Assembly (NCBI GenBank): GCA_015179025.1
Contig: WHUX01000038.1
Coordinates: 186,001-250,000, forward strand
Length of the DNA: 64,000 bases
Origin: Terfezia claveryi
Taxonomy: Eukaryota; Ascomycota; Pezizomycetes; Pezizales; Pezizaceae
Reading direction: 5' to 3'
A program made the position numbers and the translations under genes. Shown here piece after piece: positions 48,890-60,029 of this stretch (its first letter is position 1; every line of letters begins with the position of its first letter). The notes beneath the pieces are model-generated. The model was not told the DNA's origin and did not search any database. It saw only the letters and a list, made by a program, of their open reading frames with translations.

Positions 48890-50629
48890 ATGAGCGACCC
48901 GCACTTACCCTCCCACAAGGAGATCAAAACGCATACTCTCCGAAAGGCAAGTGCTGTGCCGATGCGTCGTTCCGGTACGGACCCAGCACCACCGGCAATA
49001 CCAGCACTCCCACCACCTCCACCTCGTGTTCCTGTACCTCCAAATTTTATATCACCAACTCGTGTCAAAAGATCGGCTACGATACCTACGGCCACGGCTC
49101 TTCCCCGGGTCTTGAGGGAGGTAAAGGGGGCCAGTTTAGTGACTTCACGATCGGATCATTATTCCAATATGAACAACAATAATATTCGTCCGGGTTTGTC
49201 ATCTGTGGGTGGGGGAACTTCACCACCGAAGCTTTTTTTGAGCGACAATGGGAGTGAAAATATTCAGATCTTGTATTCTCATCCTTACTCGAAAATTGTT
49301 AGTTTTGGTGTCACTGGGAATAATAGTCAATGGGATGCAGGGCAGCATTTACTGCCCCCCACGAATCTTACGGATAGCCTGATTGCAAAAGGCCCAATTA
49401 AACTTTATCGCGCAAAGCCACATAACACTGCGTTTATCCAAAGTGGCAAGACCGAACATCCTGTCATGGCCAAGAGCGCTTGCTGGTGCGTTGAAGAAGT
49501 AGTTGGGAAGGGAATTTGGGGTAGGGGGAGAGGAAAAGGAGTGTTTGTGCTCCGTATCAGGCTGGGGATGTATTGGAGAGTGGAGATCAACGAAGCGGGG
49601 ATGAATGGGGCTGTTGAAGAGTTTAAGAACGCCCTGCGAGGAGCACTGTCGTTTGAGAAAGAAGAGTGCCCGTTTGTGAGGATGGATGTGGTTTTTGTTG
49701 GTCAGGATGAAAAGGAGAAGGAGAAGGAGTTAATGAAGAAGGAAAAGGAGTGGATAACGGTAAAGCAGTCAATGGAAACTCCAAAAACAAAGCGTTTATC
49801 AACCTCCCCACCTCCTTACTTGCGTCTGAAGAACCATCGGACTAAACCCCTCATGTCAGCCTCTGGAGGACCGCCGCCTACACCACTCCCCTCCCCAGCC
49901 CTAGAATCATTTGGTGACCACCTTCTCCTTCCTATACAAGATCCAATCAGGTCAGATGCGGTTCTCGTCTTGCGCCCTAGGAGCCCTTGTAGGCCCGGTC
50001 CGCTTACGTTTGGCCGGTCGAGGGGACTCCCGCCACCTACACCACTCCTATCGCCATATTTTCTACCGGGCATGGTGTCGTTTGACGACGTCCTTCATAT
50101 GCCTATGTGTAAGGAGTCTCATTTAAATCCCGGCGAACTTCTTGACATAAAGCATACCTCCGACCAGTATGAGGAACTCAGCGAACTTCTTAACAGAAAT
50201 CATACCGTCGGCCAGGGCGCCCAGTCATCCGAACAAACATCCTGTAGACCAATTCCCATTGGCGCCTCGCCAGCAGTAAACTCGTCCGTTGAATCCTTGG
50301 GCTTCTCCACATTCACATACCCGGGGTCTGCTACGTCATATGGCGCTGAAGCCCCTGACTCCAAGCCAGAAAAAGTGCCACGCGAGCCAAGTTATCGCCA
50401 GCCGTGGGTCGTGCCACCGCCGAAGACTACTACCGGGGCGACGCTGACGAATTCGGAAACTACGTTTATTACGACGTATGAGGATGATAGCAATCTGTTG
50501 AGTCAGCTCGTTCCGCAGTCGGGGAAGATGCTATCGGCGGCGGCGGATATGGTGGTTGTTAAGCCCAGTGTCTATTTGGCGGAGTTTATGCAGAGAATAG
50601 CGAAAAGTGTTGTTGCAGTAGGAAGGTAA
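48890..50629 (+). CDS. INP1: inheritance of peroxisomes protein 1-like (Inp1)
   Basis: Peripheral peroxisomal membrane protein that tethers peroxisomes to the cell cortex in yeast, balancing retention with inheritance. One exon, 579 residues. N-terminal Pro-rich stretch (PAIPALPPPPPRVPVPPNF), then the Inp1-type domain at about residues 120-270: ENIQILYSHPYSKIVSFGV, GPIKLYRAKPHNTAFIQSGK, HPVMAKSACWCVEEVVGKGI, FVLRIRLGMYWRVEI and VEEFKNALRGALSFEKEECP. The second half is low in complexity (Pro/Ser-rich) and ends in a possible amphipathic helix, AEFMQRIAKSVVAVGR. The domain match is from pattern recognition of family blocks and rests on that one region; the tails carry no information. Confidence 0.75.
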   Translation: MSDPHLPSHKEIKTHTLRKASAVPMRRSGTDPAPPAIPALPPPPPRVPVPPNFISPTRVKRSATIPTATALPRVLREVKGASLVTSRSDHYSNMNNNNIRPGLSSVGGGTSPPKLFLSDNGSENIQILYSHPYSKIVSFGVTGNNSQWDAGQHLLPPTNLTDSLIAKGPIKLYRAKPHNTAFIQSGKTEHPVMAKSACWCVEEVVGKGIWGRGRGKGVFVLRIRLGMYWRVEINEAGMNGAVEEFKNALRGALSFEKEECPFVRMDVVFVGQDEKEKEKELMKKEKEWITVKQSMETPKTKRLSTSPPPYLRLKNHRTKPLMSASGGPPPTPLPSPALESFGDHLLLPIQDPIRSDAVLVLRPRSPCRPGPLTFGRSRGLPPPTPLLSPYFLPGMVSFDDVLHMPMCKESHLNPGELLDIKHTSDQYEELSELLNRNHTVGQGAQSSEQTSCRPIPIGASPAVNSSVESLGFSTFTYPGSATSYGAEAPDSKPEKVPREPSYRQPWVVPPPKTTTGATLTNSETTFITTYEDDSNLLSQLVPQSGKMLSAAADMVVVKPSVYLAEFMQRIAKSVVAVGR

Positions 50630-51300
50630 AGATTAGGCTCGTAGCAGCTCAGGCGGCTGCAGCTGGGCTGGTGGAAGCTACGCCAGGGGGAAGGGGATGC
50701 CCATGGGAGATGCCATGGGGTAGCCGGGTTGGGGGCGATATTGGGGGGGGGGAAGAAATATTGGCAGGAGAGAGAATATGGCTGGACCCGCGGCGCTTCC
50801 CTTTAGGGAATCAATATCTCTTTAACGAGAGAATTATCGTAGCTTCTCTTTCGTCGCTTCGCTCCTTAAAATAAAATAATAGAATTGGGATAAAACGCCA
50901 ACTCAATTAAAAAAAGGAAATCATTTCCCCTTTAACCTGTAATTGAACTCCAGTCGCCTTGCTCTCCATTAATAATATTAGTAGAGCACGTTGGCTCAGG
51001 GAGGGCATAGGAGAATACCAGCTCGGTAGTCATTTTCCTTAAGAGTCGGACTCTTTTCATGTATAGGGTGGTTAGTTGGGAACGAAGGTTCGAGGATGCT
51101 GGCTGCCTGTAGAGGTATATTTTGACAGAGGAAAGAAGAGGCAGGAGGTTGTACTCGGGTTGGGTGATTGGGTCTTTCAAAGTCTGATTACGTTGGCGTA
51201 CGTTAGCTTCCGCTTCTTGCTCCGAAAGCATAGGCCGATCCTTTTAAGGGGAGGCTTCGGGTATTAACTACAAAAAAAAAGTTAAATTAGTATCGAGCCA
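50630..51300. other. intergenic downstream of INP1
   Basis: G-rich at 50660-50760, then AT-rich. A 99-codon minus-strand frame at 50932-51231 has no recognisable content and I do not call it a gene. Confidence 0.45.
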
Positions 51301-51311
51301 AAAAAAATATG

Positions 51312-51824
51312 TTATCAAGTGTATTTACTGGCCATATGTGCTACAATGCCGCGTATTCGCTCTTCTCCCTCAGTACTCAACAAATCAAGATCCCAATGTC
51401 TCCTCGGTGTTATATCGATGGTATATTCTGGATCAATTGTAATTGGTTTCGGCAAGATGCAGCTAGTTTCTTTTGTCCATGTATAAAAACAAAAGCTTGC
51501 TACCAATTGCACTTAATCCCTGCAAGACACCAATATCAACATCCTCAAAGAGATTCCGGAATCTCTCCCTCATCTGAAGATCTGCCTCTCCACGGGAAGA
51601 AATATGTTGTCTGGATGCATGCTGCCTGTGCCTTACTATGAAGATGGCTGTGAAGTCGACAGAATGTTTGGCCATTTGTACTGTGGTACGACGAGAAATT
51701 CTTCCTCCATTGGAAATAGATTGTTGAGGACAGCATTGTACGGACCGTAATATTCCGACTCATCAAACTCGCCTTGCGGTAGAGCTAGGTAGCTCGAACT
51801 TTGACGATCGTTGGGCCACAGCAT
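51312..51824 (-). pseudogene. decayed member of an unrecognised family, copy A
   Basis: Minus-strand pieces in different frames make one protein-like order: DESEYYGPYNAVLNNLFP and FLVVPQYKWP from ATG 51824; then KHSVDFTAIFIVRHRQH and RGEADLQMRERFRNLF (frame of 51675-51463); then FCFYTWTKETSCILPKPI and RRHWDLDLLSTEGEERIRGI (frame ending at 51315). At least two frame breaks, near 51680 and 51500. The same block order is shared with copy B 1 kb away. From memory the layout resembles a family of unknown function common in fungi whose middle carries a nuclease-like E-x-K strand; here that strand seems deleted between RHRQH and RGEADLQ. Function unknown. Confidence 0.6.
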
Positions 51825-52073
51825 GGTCGAACACGATGCTGATGCTGATGTAAGTTTACGAGGTTATGAGTGGAGGAATCTTGTTCAGATTAAAAAGACT
51901 TGTATTAACATCGTAGCGATTGCTATAAGGCTCGAAGCTTATAGTGCTAGTATTCTATGGAAAAATCTAATCTAAAGTCGGTCGCTTTTAAACCAGACTA
52001 GTGCCATTTCACCCTTCTTGCATAATCCCTGTTTAAATCAGACTACCTGTTTATCTCAGGGTACCGGTATTTC

Positions 52074-52102
52074 CTACGAGGGTCCGATCAGACCCCTCGT
52101 AG
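52074..52102. repeat. short perfect inverted repeat (hairpin)
   Basis: ctacgaggg and its complement ccctcgtag flank an 11-base loop. It lies between the two decayed paralogs. A second partial copy of the right arm context (gatcagacccttgtag) occurs near 52155-52170. Confidence 0.7.
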
Positions 52103-52609
52103 AGATTTCCTACAGCTGATGCTATAGATCCAGAATGATAAATAATATCTAGTCTCGATCAGACCCTTGTAGTTATCGTAGATAATATCGCCCTTTGTAG
52201 GATATTTTAACAAAAACTTTCATCCTCGCTCGTTGTTAAAGTGGTGCTATAAGACCAACCATTTGTAATCGTGCAGCAAACGTTCAATGAAAACGGGAGG
52301 ATTTAGACGATTAGTCTGATACCCTCCGTTGCTTCGTTTAAAAAAGGACACTGCGCCAACGGGATTCCCTCTTTCCCATCATTTCTCTATATGTTTTGGT
52401 CATGTGATCAGAACTGTTAAACAAATACAAAAGATGCTCTGCTCCGGCATAAACATAAATAAAGTAGTAATTATAAAATGGAACAAACCCGTACCGGTAC
52501 CAACCATCACACTTCCTCCATGTACACCATTAAACTGCGAGCCTGAAATTCATATGCTATTGCGGCTCCAACAACCACCCTTAACAAGTATCAAACATCG
52601 AACAAACCT

Positions 52610-53102
52610 TTAGATCCTTTCTAGCTCCACGTACATTGTTCTAACGTGATTCACAACTTGACGGAGCCTTTTCTCACCTTCCGGTATCGTTCTGTCCAAA
52701 TCCCAGCGACCGATCAAATGACGGCTTAGGTTCGCTAGGAATGACGTTTTGAAGCAGCGTACTGTACATGATTTCGATTCGAACATCAAAATGATTTTTG
52801 AATATTTTGGTCCTCTGTAGGTCTGCTTCCTCACGACTGAAGATTGGCGAAGGCTCCCAGAAGATTTACCTTCAACAAAATCACAGGATGTTGGTTGCAC
52901 CTAGCACTCTCCAAAGGAGGTACTGTGGAGGCGGGCATGTTGTGCCAACGAGACTAGTACTGTGGTACAATGTACTTCCAAAATGGGAATAGGTAGTTAA
53001 GAAGGACATTGTATTCCGTACGGGCCGGGCCGTACAGCATCGATTCTTCTATTTCACCATCCTGTCTAGCTTGATCTGAAATGGTGTCAGGCAACGGCAT
53101 GG
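52610..53102 (-). pseudogene. decayed member of the same unrecognised family, copy B
   Basis: Starts at ATG about 53102 with EESMLYGPARTEYNVLLNYL, then FP and IVPQY followed by a stop; other frames give HPVILLKVNLLGAFANL, REEADLQRTKIFKNHFDV and GRWDLDRTIPEGEKRLRQVV ending at 52610. The blocks align with copy A: ES..YGP..YN..LN.LFP, VPQY, EADLQ..R/K.F.N.F, RWDLD..EGE.RLR..V. Several frame breaks make it non-functional. It keeps the HPVILLKV strand that copy A lacks, in the position where relatives carry a likely catalytic E-x-K. Degenerate, function unknown. Confidence 0.55.
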
Positions 53103-54497
53103 CTAACTGTTGAAACACTTATCTGTTAGATGGTGGTTATCTCAGGATGGATATTATTATTGTCTTTCAAATAGCCTTTATCTGACTATCACAGGGGGAT
53201 CTAAGTTAATCAACCAACCTCCCTACGCTAACCTGAAGGAGTGAAAATGGGATGATTTGGATGATTGTATTAGGATATAGAGCTCATCCTCTATCAGGTT
53301 TTAGTGCATGGTAAAACTTCTCGCTTGTAGAGAAATCAAATTGAGCCCCTAGGCCGTGGTTGCGATGGCATGTTACAAGTATACTAAGTACTGGAGTTGT
53401 ATGGTTTCATTTAACTCGTTGATTGTACGATCTGAGTAGAGCGTATAGGGTCTACTTAGTCAGTGGAGGGGGTAGTCTCGTGCCGGAGGGGGTCTACTAT
53501 GGATAATGGATCGGATCGGTCGATGAAGTAATTTAGGGTGATTTTAATCAAAGTCATTTTCTACAGTCACATACAGTAAGTGTACTCTCAAGTCGTTATT
53601 CAAATGCAAAACGTTCGATTCTCGATTGTGGGGGGAGGGGGGGAGATCTGATATGCACAGCTGGGTAAAACGTAGCCCTGTTCTCCCATGAAAGTCTATT
53701 CAACCTTTCTAGTCTACTAGGCTTTATCAGATCCTTCATGGTGGGTGATCGGGAATCGGTGGATGGAGGGCGTTCTGTTGTTGGTTATACTGGCAAGGGT
53801 TTCAGGGTAATTGGTACTTGTATCTAAGGAGCCAAGTAATCCTACTACCAAATAAATGTATATAAATCAAATGGTTAACAATTCATTTTGAAGGCCTTCT
53901 GTCAGGGCTCAGCAGATAAAGTGACAATCATCTTCTCCATAGCTAGTTTGAATTTGCATATAGAAGGCGGGTATAATGTTTTGGGACTCCTAGACCCCTG
54001 TGCCGGCCTCAGTACTTCTGAATCAACGGCCTCAACTTTGGATTTTTCCCATCTTTCGATCGTACTTCACACTATCAATAACGCACCTCCCTTGTGGTCT
54101 CGGTGAGAGCACATAGGGTATTTACCTCAATCAGAGCTACTTGGGACTACAGCGGCAGCATTCCAATCTATGATCAGAATTGACTTAGGGATAGATCGTT
54201 GGTTGAGATTTACCAAGGCCCATCCAATTGGACACTGTCAATCTCACAAAAGTATATGGAAGAGACCCCACCATAGGTGGGTCGCACGCGCACGGGCACT
54301 TCCATTGTTTATTGCTGGTAGCACCTCTGCTTACTGGTTTTTTTATCCAACAGCAGCCTGAGCCTTCCTACTTGGGATTTTTCCTTTGAGCTTAAATTTT
54401 AGTCTGGTTGGAACACCCTCCATACTTAATTTTGCGGTGCCCTTGGTTGACCACTGGACTAGGATCTTTACGGCTATCACTAAGGTAGCCTCTCTCT

Positions 54498-54525
54498 AGT
54501 CTGGGTTGGCACAAGCCTCTCGTAG
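54498..54525. repeat. dispersed repeat, copy 2
   Basis: Matches 26694-26720 over its whole length with one extra G (ctgggttgg against ctggttgg). An extra cctctctcg follows, itself an echo of gcctctcgtag. Confidence 0.6.
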
Positions 54526-55201
54526 CCTCTCTCGCAACCAGACAATCTCGTGGTAGGATAGCCCAGGTGAACTCTTGTCTGTCTTCTGATGGTTCGTATT
54601 CCGTGATGATCTTTGAGATCCCGTCAGCTCTGAGAAACTTTAAGTACATCATGTCAAGCTGCTCATCTATCTAGCCAGTGTAAGGAATATCTTCCACTCC
54701 CTAGTGTCAAGCATTCTTGCCCATACTGCATTGGGCCAGATCGCGGATTCCTCCACCATTCTGCAAAATCCGCCTCCAGAAATGCCCCCAGCGTGAAGTG
54801 CAACTCCCCCGTGTATAGTTTGAGTCGATGACGACTTGGGACTGCATGCAGAAGAGTTCATTGTGGCAGTAGAGTGTAAGTCGCGGTAAGTACTAAGGGG
54901 AGAGAGTATGTGATTTTGTTGGATGCGATCGAGATTCTGGAAGGTTGACGCCGCTCCCTCCCGCTTCATCCGCCGCTTTGCTTGCGGGGATGCTACCGGT
55001 ATCCATCCTATCGTCAGATTTCTTACTGCATATGGTTGTTCGTAAGTAGCTACCTTTATCTGATCCCTTGCGTTAAAGTATATTCGATTATGAATTAACA
55101 AATGAGAGGTCACGGGTTCCAATAGAATACGTCGGCAATTTCATTATTACCATATCACTTAGGTTGCTGTTCAACACACTTTTCGATGCGCGGCTCGAAC
55201 T

Positions 55202-55231
55202 AGTCTAGTTGGTACAGTAAGCCTCTCGTAG
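55202..55231. repeat. dispersed repeat, diverged copy 3
   Basis: Shares agtct.gttgg.ac and aagcctctcgtag with the other two copies, with a 3-base insertion. It is directly preceded by ggctcgaacta, which read on the other strand is a tRNA T-loop-like GTTCGAGCC. Confidence 0.5.
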
Positions 55232-55650
55232 GCGGCTAGATCCTCTGCCTTGTGACCCACAGCCCAACTTGGGGCAATAAGGAGGTCTAACCTGTACACT
55301 GTGGGCGGTCATGGTGGTTGGTGAGGGCTGGATAGAGATAAAGATTATGTACTTTACAATTACCCTCGATTCGATGAACAACGTTACCCTCAACTCTCGC
55401 TAAGCCATGCAGCACACCTCGTATCCTTATTCAAATTCGCATTTATAATCTTGGCAGACTACAGCTACAGATGATTACTCAATATATATTCCCAATCTTG
55501 AGCGTAGATGACAAATCTAATTTACGCCTGGCCCCAGCAATGCCCACGTATATAATGGGCCCATTTGCTCTTTAACAATTTAATCCTCTTCCAGCGGCAG
55601 ATCCGGCGGCAAGTTAGCTTTAGCAGCGTAAATAACATTATCTCTACACA

Positions 55651-56487
55651 ATGGCCGCACAGCAGGAGGCACCCGACATCACGCTGTATACGGCTCAGAC
55701 GCCGAATGGGATCAAGATCTCAATGGCTTTGGAGGAGCTAGGACTCGTAAGATAGCTCACATTCTACTAATATTCTCACAACAAACGACAGCTAAGTCTT
55801 GTCCAGCCTTACAAAACCGTCGCCATCGACATCACCAAAGACACCCAAAAAGAGCCATGGTTCCTCTCCATCAACCCCAACGGGCGGATCCCCGCTCTCA
55901 CAGACACCTTCACCGACGGAGGCCCCATTCATCTTTTCGAATCCGGCTCCATCTTGCAATACCTCGTCGACCGTTACGACCCGACCCACAAACTCTCGTA
56001 CCCCCGCGGGACCCGCGAATACTACGAAGTGAACTCGTGGCTCTTCTTCCAAAACGCCGGTGTCGGCCCCATGCAAGGGCAAGCCCACCACTTCTTCCGG
56101 TATGCTCCCGAAAAAATCCCCTACGGGATCAACCGCTACCAGAACGAGACTCGCCGGCTCTACGGCGTACTCGACCGGCATCTAGCGAAATCCAAGAGTG
56201 GGTTTTTAGTGGGAGACCATATAAGTATTGCGGATATTTCAACTGTGGGATGGGTCTGGAAGGCGGGGTGGGCAGGGGTGGATATTTCCGAGTTTCCCAA
56301 TTTGAAGAGGTGGGAGGAAATGCTTGAGCAGAGAGAGGCGATTAGGAAGGGAAGGGATGTGCCGAAGCCACATAGTGGGAGGATATCGTTGCAGAATGAG
56401 GAGGAGAATGAGAGGAAGGCGAGGGAGGCGGGGGAGTGGGTCATGAGGGGGATGAAGGAGGATGCGGAGAAGAAGCATAAGATCTAA
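55651..56487 (+). CDS. glutathione S-transferase, Ure2-like fungal class
   Basis: Predicted cytosolic GST that conjugates or reduces substrates with glutathione. Two exons, 55651-55746 and 55807-56487, give 258 residues. Thioredoxin-fold N-terminal domain: ITLYTAQTPNGIKISMALEE, PYKTVAIDITKDTQKEPWFL with SINPNGRIPALTD (cis-Pro loop) and FESGSILQYLVDRYD (glutathione-binding Glu-Ser). C-terminal helical domain: NSWLFFQNAGVGPMQGQAHH, LYGVLDRHLAKSKSGFLVGD, ISIADISTVGWVWKAGWAGV. The layout (SINPNGRIPAL, GPMQGQAHHF) is that of the Ure2/GTT group; nitrogen-regulation function is not implied, since the Asn-rich prion domain is absent. A charged tail follows. Confidence 0.93.
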
Positions 56488-56971
56488 TGCATGATATTTG
56501 GTTGTGAATATATATAATATGTAAGTAGTGATAGTTGGGAATTGCCAGGCATGAGTATCTATTAAGGACTTAGTTCGGTGCTCTGGTGCTATTTGCTATT
56601 GCAGCACGCAAAAGAACTGACCTTGCTAGAAGAAGTTCTCGGTCAACTGGAATACAAGGCGAGGTCGACCAGAGTATTTCAAACCTTTTACGAGATGGGT
56701 ATTACCCTTAATTCGCTCGGCAGGGTAAATAACCATACGCAGATCGCTGCCATTAGTAGGTAAAACAGGTACTTACCCTGGCCTTCCCAACCAACAGACT
56801 TCCCAGAACACACAAAACAATACCCCCAAGTGCATTCTAACTAGATATACACGAAAACCTTTTGATATCCCAACACAAAAAAAATACTAAATTAACAGCA
56901 ACTCCAAACGTCCACCGTTTATCTAGACCATTACATCGACCTCCACTACCACACCTGGACCACATATTCTC
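56488..56971. other. intergenic between convergent GST and CTP1
   Basis: 484 bases holding two 3' ends; an A run at 56876-56885. Nothing else seen. Confidence 0.45.
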
Positions 56972-57975
56972 TCAGATATACTTCCTCTCTGGATCAAACT
57001 TATCAAAAATCTCCATACTCTTCTCATACATCGTAAACACAATCCCCCCACTCATCATCAGCCTCGCCAACCTCGGCACCGCGCCGGACCACAGCGTCCT
57101 GACCCCTTCCTCCCTAACAATCCTCATTGCACAATGCAAACTATTCCTATACTCCTTCTTCGCCTCAATACTCTGCATTCTAGTCTTAACCGAGTCGAGC
57201 GGCTGCGTCACATAAACCGTCACAATCCCCGCTATCGCACCAATCCCAAACGTCGGTACAGCTCCGAGCTTTTCCCCAGGGGCGACATACGACTGTGCGA
57301 GTTGGCGGAGGGATGTATATACCCCGAACCTGGTGGCAGAATTCGCCGCCTGTCGAGCAGTTGTGGGGACTAGACCTGCAAAAAGGGCTTTTGGCCCACG
57401 CTCGCGTAGGATTAACGTTGTGCCATGGATGAAACCACGCATTCGAGGCTTGCCGGATTTCCGATCATCGATCAGGCTGGTTTTGATGGATTCGAATGGC
57501 GTCACGGCGAAGATGGATTCAATGATGCCGGCGCCGAGACCGGCGAGCACGGTGCGGGGCCCAGAGATATATCCAGTTTCGTCAGAGAGAAGGCTTTTGA
57601 GACGGTCGAAAGTGAGAAAGCGGATGCCGGCTTTGATGGAGTTGCCGACGATGAGGGTTGTGCAGCCGGCGTACCATTCGGGTCCGAACCTGGGCCTGGA
57701 CAGGGGTGGTCAATATCATCATGATGGGCTGTAGTGATTTATGAAGGGAGATACCAAGGGAGCTTCTTGCCGTCTGGTAGGCGACTGTTGAGTTGTGTGC
57801 GGGTTTTAGCAAATTCGGCAGGGTAGGTTATAGCTGAGAGTCTCGTGAGGTGCTGTCAGTTATGTGAACCCTCGGTCATGGGAAGGGAGAAGAGCTGGCA
57901 CATACAAATCTCAATTGCGCCAGCAAGAGCTACATTCCACCACCTCACATCAAAGTTAGCCAGATACCCAGCCAT
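56972..57975 (-). CDS. CTP1: mitochondrial tricarboxylate (citrate) carrier Ctp1
   Basis: Inner-membrane carrier exchanging citrate for malate or other anions, supplying cytosolic acetyl-CoA. Exons 57975-57906, 57833-57755 and 57695-56972 give 290 residues. Three carrier repeats with the P-x-(D/E)-x-x-(K/R) signatures: ITYPAEFAKTRTQL, TPFESIKTSLIDDRKSGKP, TQPLDSVKTRMQSIEAKKEY. Other landmarks: LPWPRFGPEWYAGCTTLIVG, SIKAGIRFLTFDRLK, TARQAANSATRFGVYTSLRQ, and the conserved end DPERKYI. The start at 57975 gives MAGYLANFDVRWW before the first helix. An alternative upstream exon at 58168 (MPIAVKPEGKER followed by a gtatgt donor) is plausible but I could not fix its joints. Confidence 0.9.
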
Positions 57976-58698
57976 CACATTACCATCCGATGCGACGCAA
58001 GTGGCCCGACATGATCTTGTTCACATACCTCCTGCCAAAAGTGACCGCCCCACACTCAGCTGTCGCCAATTATCCGCAATCAGCTTTAACGCTCCTAAAA
58101 GCTTTACCCCACCAAACAAGACAGAAAACATACCCTCTCCTTCCCCTCCGGCTTCACAGCTATAGGCATTTTTTATTTTCCAATTGGTGAGGACTGAAAT
58201 TTTGTAAAAGAAAATAACGCAAGTTGGGGAAGGACGTTTGGGCTTCAGAGCTACGAGCTCCGGCCTTGGCGGAGAGAACGTTGTTTCATTCTCTGCAGTA
58301 GCTCCCCGCGAGCTTATCGATAAAATGGAAATGTGTTTACTGGGGGGAAGCACCACGAGAACAATGGACACCTTGAATACAATTTAAGTGTTTAAGGGCT
58401 TTCAAAAGATAGAACATGTAAATCCTCATCGTTTCCATTAGCTCAAAGCTTGCAAAAGGAAACCTTAGATTGTCATTCATTTCGAAACAGCGTCTCTTAT
58501 TCAACACATCTTTGGACATAGCGATCTCGTACAAAGTCCATCAAGGAATAAGAAACTAGCCCCACATAAATTGTACAATCCAAACAAAAGAAAATCCCAA
58601 ATTTATGCTAAAGGTATCATATCGTAACAGCCATGGTACCCCATGACATAGTTCTGGACCCTTTGCCCGAAAAGAGTGGCGATTATGAAGTGATGAGA
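57976..58698. other. intergenic: CTP1 upstream region and HSP12-like 3' flank
   Basis: About 720 bases. The part near 58130-58168 may contain a first coding exon of CTP1 (see that entry). Otherwise no gene or repeat. Confidence 0.45.
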
Positions 58699-59024
58699 TT
58701 ACTTCTCACCGAGGCCAACAACATTCTTGACCTTGTCAACGACGCTCTTAGAGGTGCCACCGTGGGCTTGATTGTCCTTCTCACGGCGGGCCTTGTCGAA
58801 GCCTTCTTGAGTAGTGGACTTAGAAGAGTCAGATTGAGTGCTAGCAGCAATGCCTGTGTAGTTACTTGTTAAACATGAGATTCTAAGAATTGTTGAGAAA
58901 GTTACTTACGGTCGGCGGTATCAGTTGTAGCCTCCTTGCTCTTGTCAAGGGTCGATTTGGAGGAGTCTGGGGTGAGCTTCTCGTGAGCCTTGGTGGTGAA
59001 GTCCTTGCGGCCGGGGTCAGACAT
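58699..59024 (-). CDS. HSP12: Hsp12/Hsp9-type small stress protein
   Basis: Small, very hydrophilic protein that is unfolded in solution and forms helices on membranes, protecting them in stress and stationary phase. Two exons, 59024-58910 and 58853-58699, give 89 residues. Begins SDPGRKDFTTKAHEKLTPDS, the family signature, then KSTLDKSKEATTDTADR and KSTTQEGFDKARREKD, with NQAHGGTSKSVVDKVKN near the end. Lys/Asp/Thr-rich with no cysteine. A TATA box and a C-rich stress-type element lie about 115 bases upstream, as expected for a strongly inducible gene. Confidence 0.93.
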
Positions 59025-59130
59025 GTTGATTGATTTGGTTAGTAAGCGGAAAGTGGTTAAATGGCTGTACTCGTAGTGGATTGTTCAAGGATTGCTTGAT
59101 GCTGATGGGGGGAAAGAAAAAGAGCTGGAA

Positions 59131-59150
59131 AAGGGGGGGTTTATATAGAG
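59131..59150 (-). promoter_or_regulatory. TATA box and STRE-like C tract of the HSP12-like gene
   Basis: On the minus strand, CTCTATATAAA (59150-59140) is directly followed by an ACCCCCCCTT tract (59140-59131) containing the CCCCT core of a stress response element. About 110-125 bases from the start codon. In the yeast gene STREs bound by Msn2/4 drive expression; their position here downstream of the TATA is unusual, so the tract may instead be a pyrimidine-rich leader. Confidence 0.55.
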
Positions 59151-60029
59151 CATCTTGCCCTACAATACTAACTATGATCTTCACCATGTTCGGATCTCTT
59201 TCAGTGACGTCGTGGGCTGGAAGCCCAAAGCCCCAGTAACAGTACGAAATATCATCTCAATTGGCAAGTACAGTATAACACTGGCCTTGGAACGGCAATC
59301 TTAACTGGCCCGGCTCTGTCAGGTTCGGAGCGTTGTTGATCCTCGGCCAATTCAATTCAGGAAACGAAGGACAACTAGGCACAAGTGATGAGAAGTGGAA
59401 ACCAGTGAATTTGGTATAGAATATCGAATTTCCTTGATGTTTACTGCCAGTGGATGTACCGTGAATATGAGAGGAACCTTGGAGGATAAGCACCTGCTGG
59501 GGGGAAACAAGAATTTTGTTAACTATCGCGATACCGAGGTCACTATGACGTTGTGTTGGCCCTACTACGATATCTCTTGGCTGGATCAGCACATCTTATC
59601 AGATCGCCTGCAGTGACTCAGGGTCTGAGATCGATTGCTCTGCCACCTGCTGCGGCTATGTACTGCGACTCTTGCTGGCTATATTTCGACATACAGCTCC
59701 AATCCTTCTCATTCATATCTCGCTTATTACTTCCCCTCACTCTTCTGGATCTCGTCCCCATCTATTTCGCTAATCGCTGCGGCCTTTTCTTCTACATCTT
59801 AGCCCAATTTGTACGGACTAATCAGGCAAGCCCCCGGTCCTCATGTGACTAGACAACTTGCTGTTCGTCCCTACTTCGTCACAACTAACGACATCGAACA
59901 TTCACATTTGATCGGAGGAACATCATCAAACCATATATACCATTTTTCGTAATTTTTGTGCTACCATTCTTATATTTACCTTATTTCCTATCGATACCAA
60001 TCATCTGCTTTAATTTGGCTTAGCACTGT
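59151..60029. other. intergenic between divergent HSP12-like and NYN genes
   Basis: About 880 bases with the upstream regions of both genes. The frames at 59257-59852 are mutual shadows without recognisable content. Confidence 0.45.

Larger units (their letters stand above)
53103..55650. other. 2.5-kb gene-poor stretch before the GST gene
   Basis: No conserved gene in six frames. Holds two copies of the dispersed repeat (54498-54525 and 55202-55231). A G run lies at 53630-53645. The 151-codon minus frame at 54667-55122 shows no family. Low gene content with decayed copies to the left suggests old repeat-derived DNA. Confidence 0.55.

Noticed and set aside
54667..55122. 151-codon minus-strand frame
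   Set aside because: No family, no splice structure, and in a stretch with decayed repeats; likely chance.
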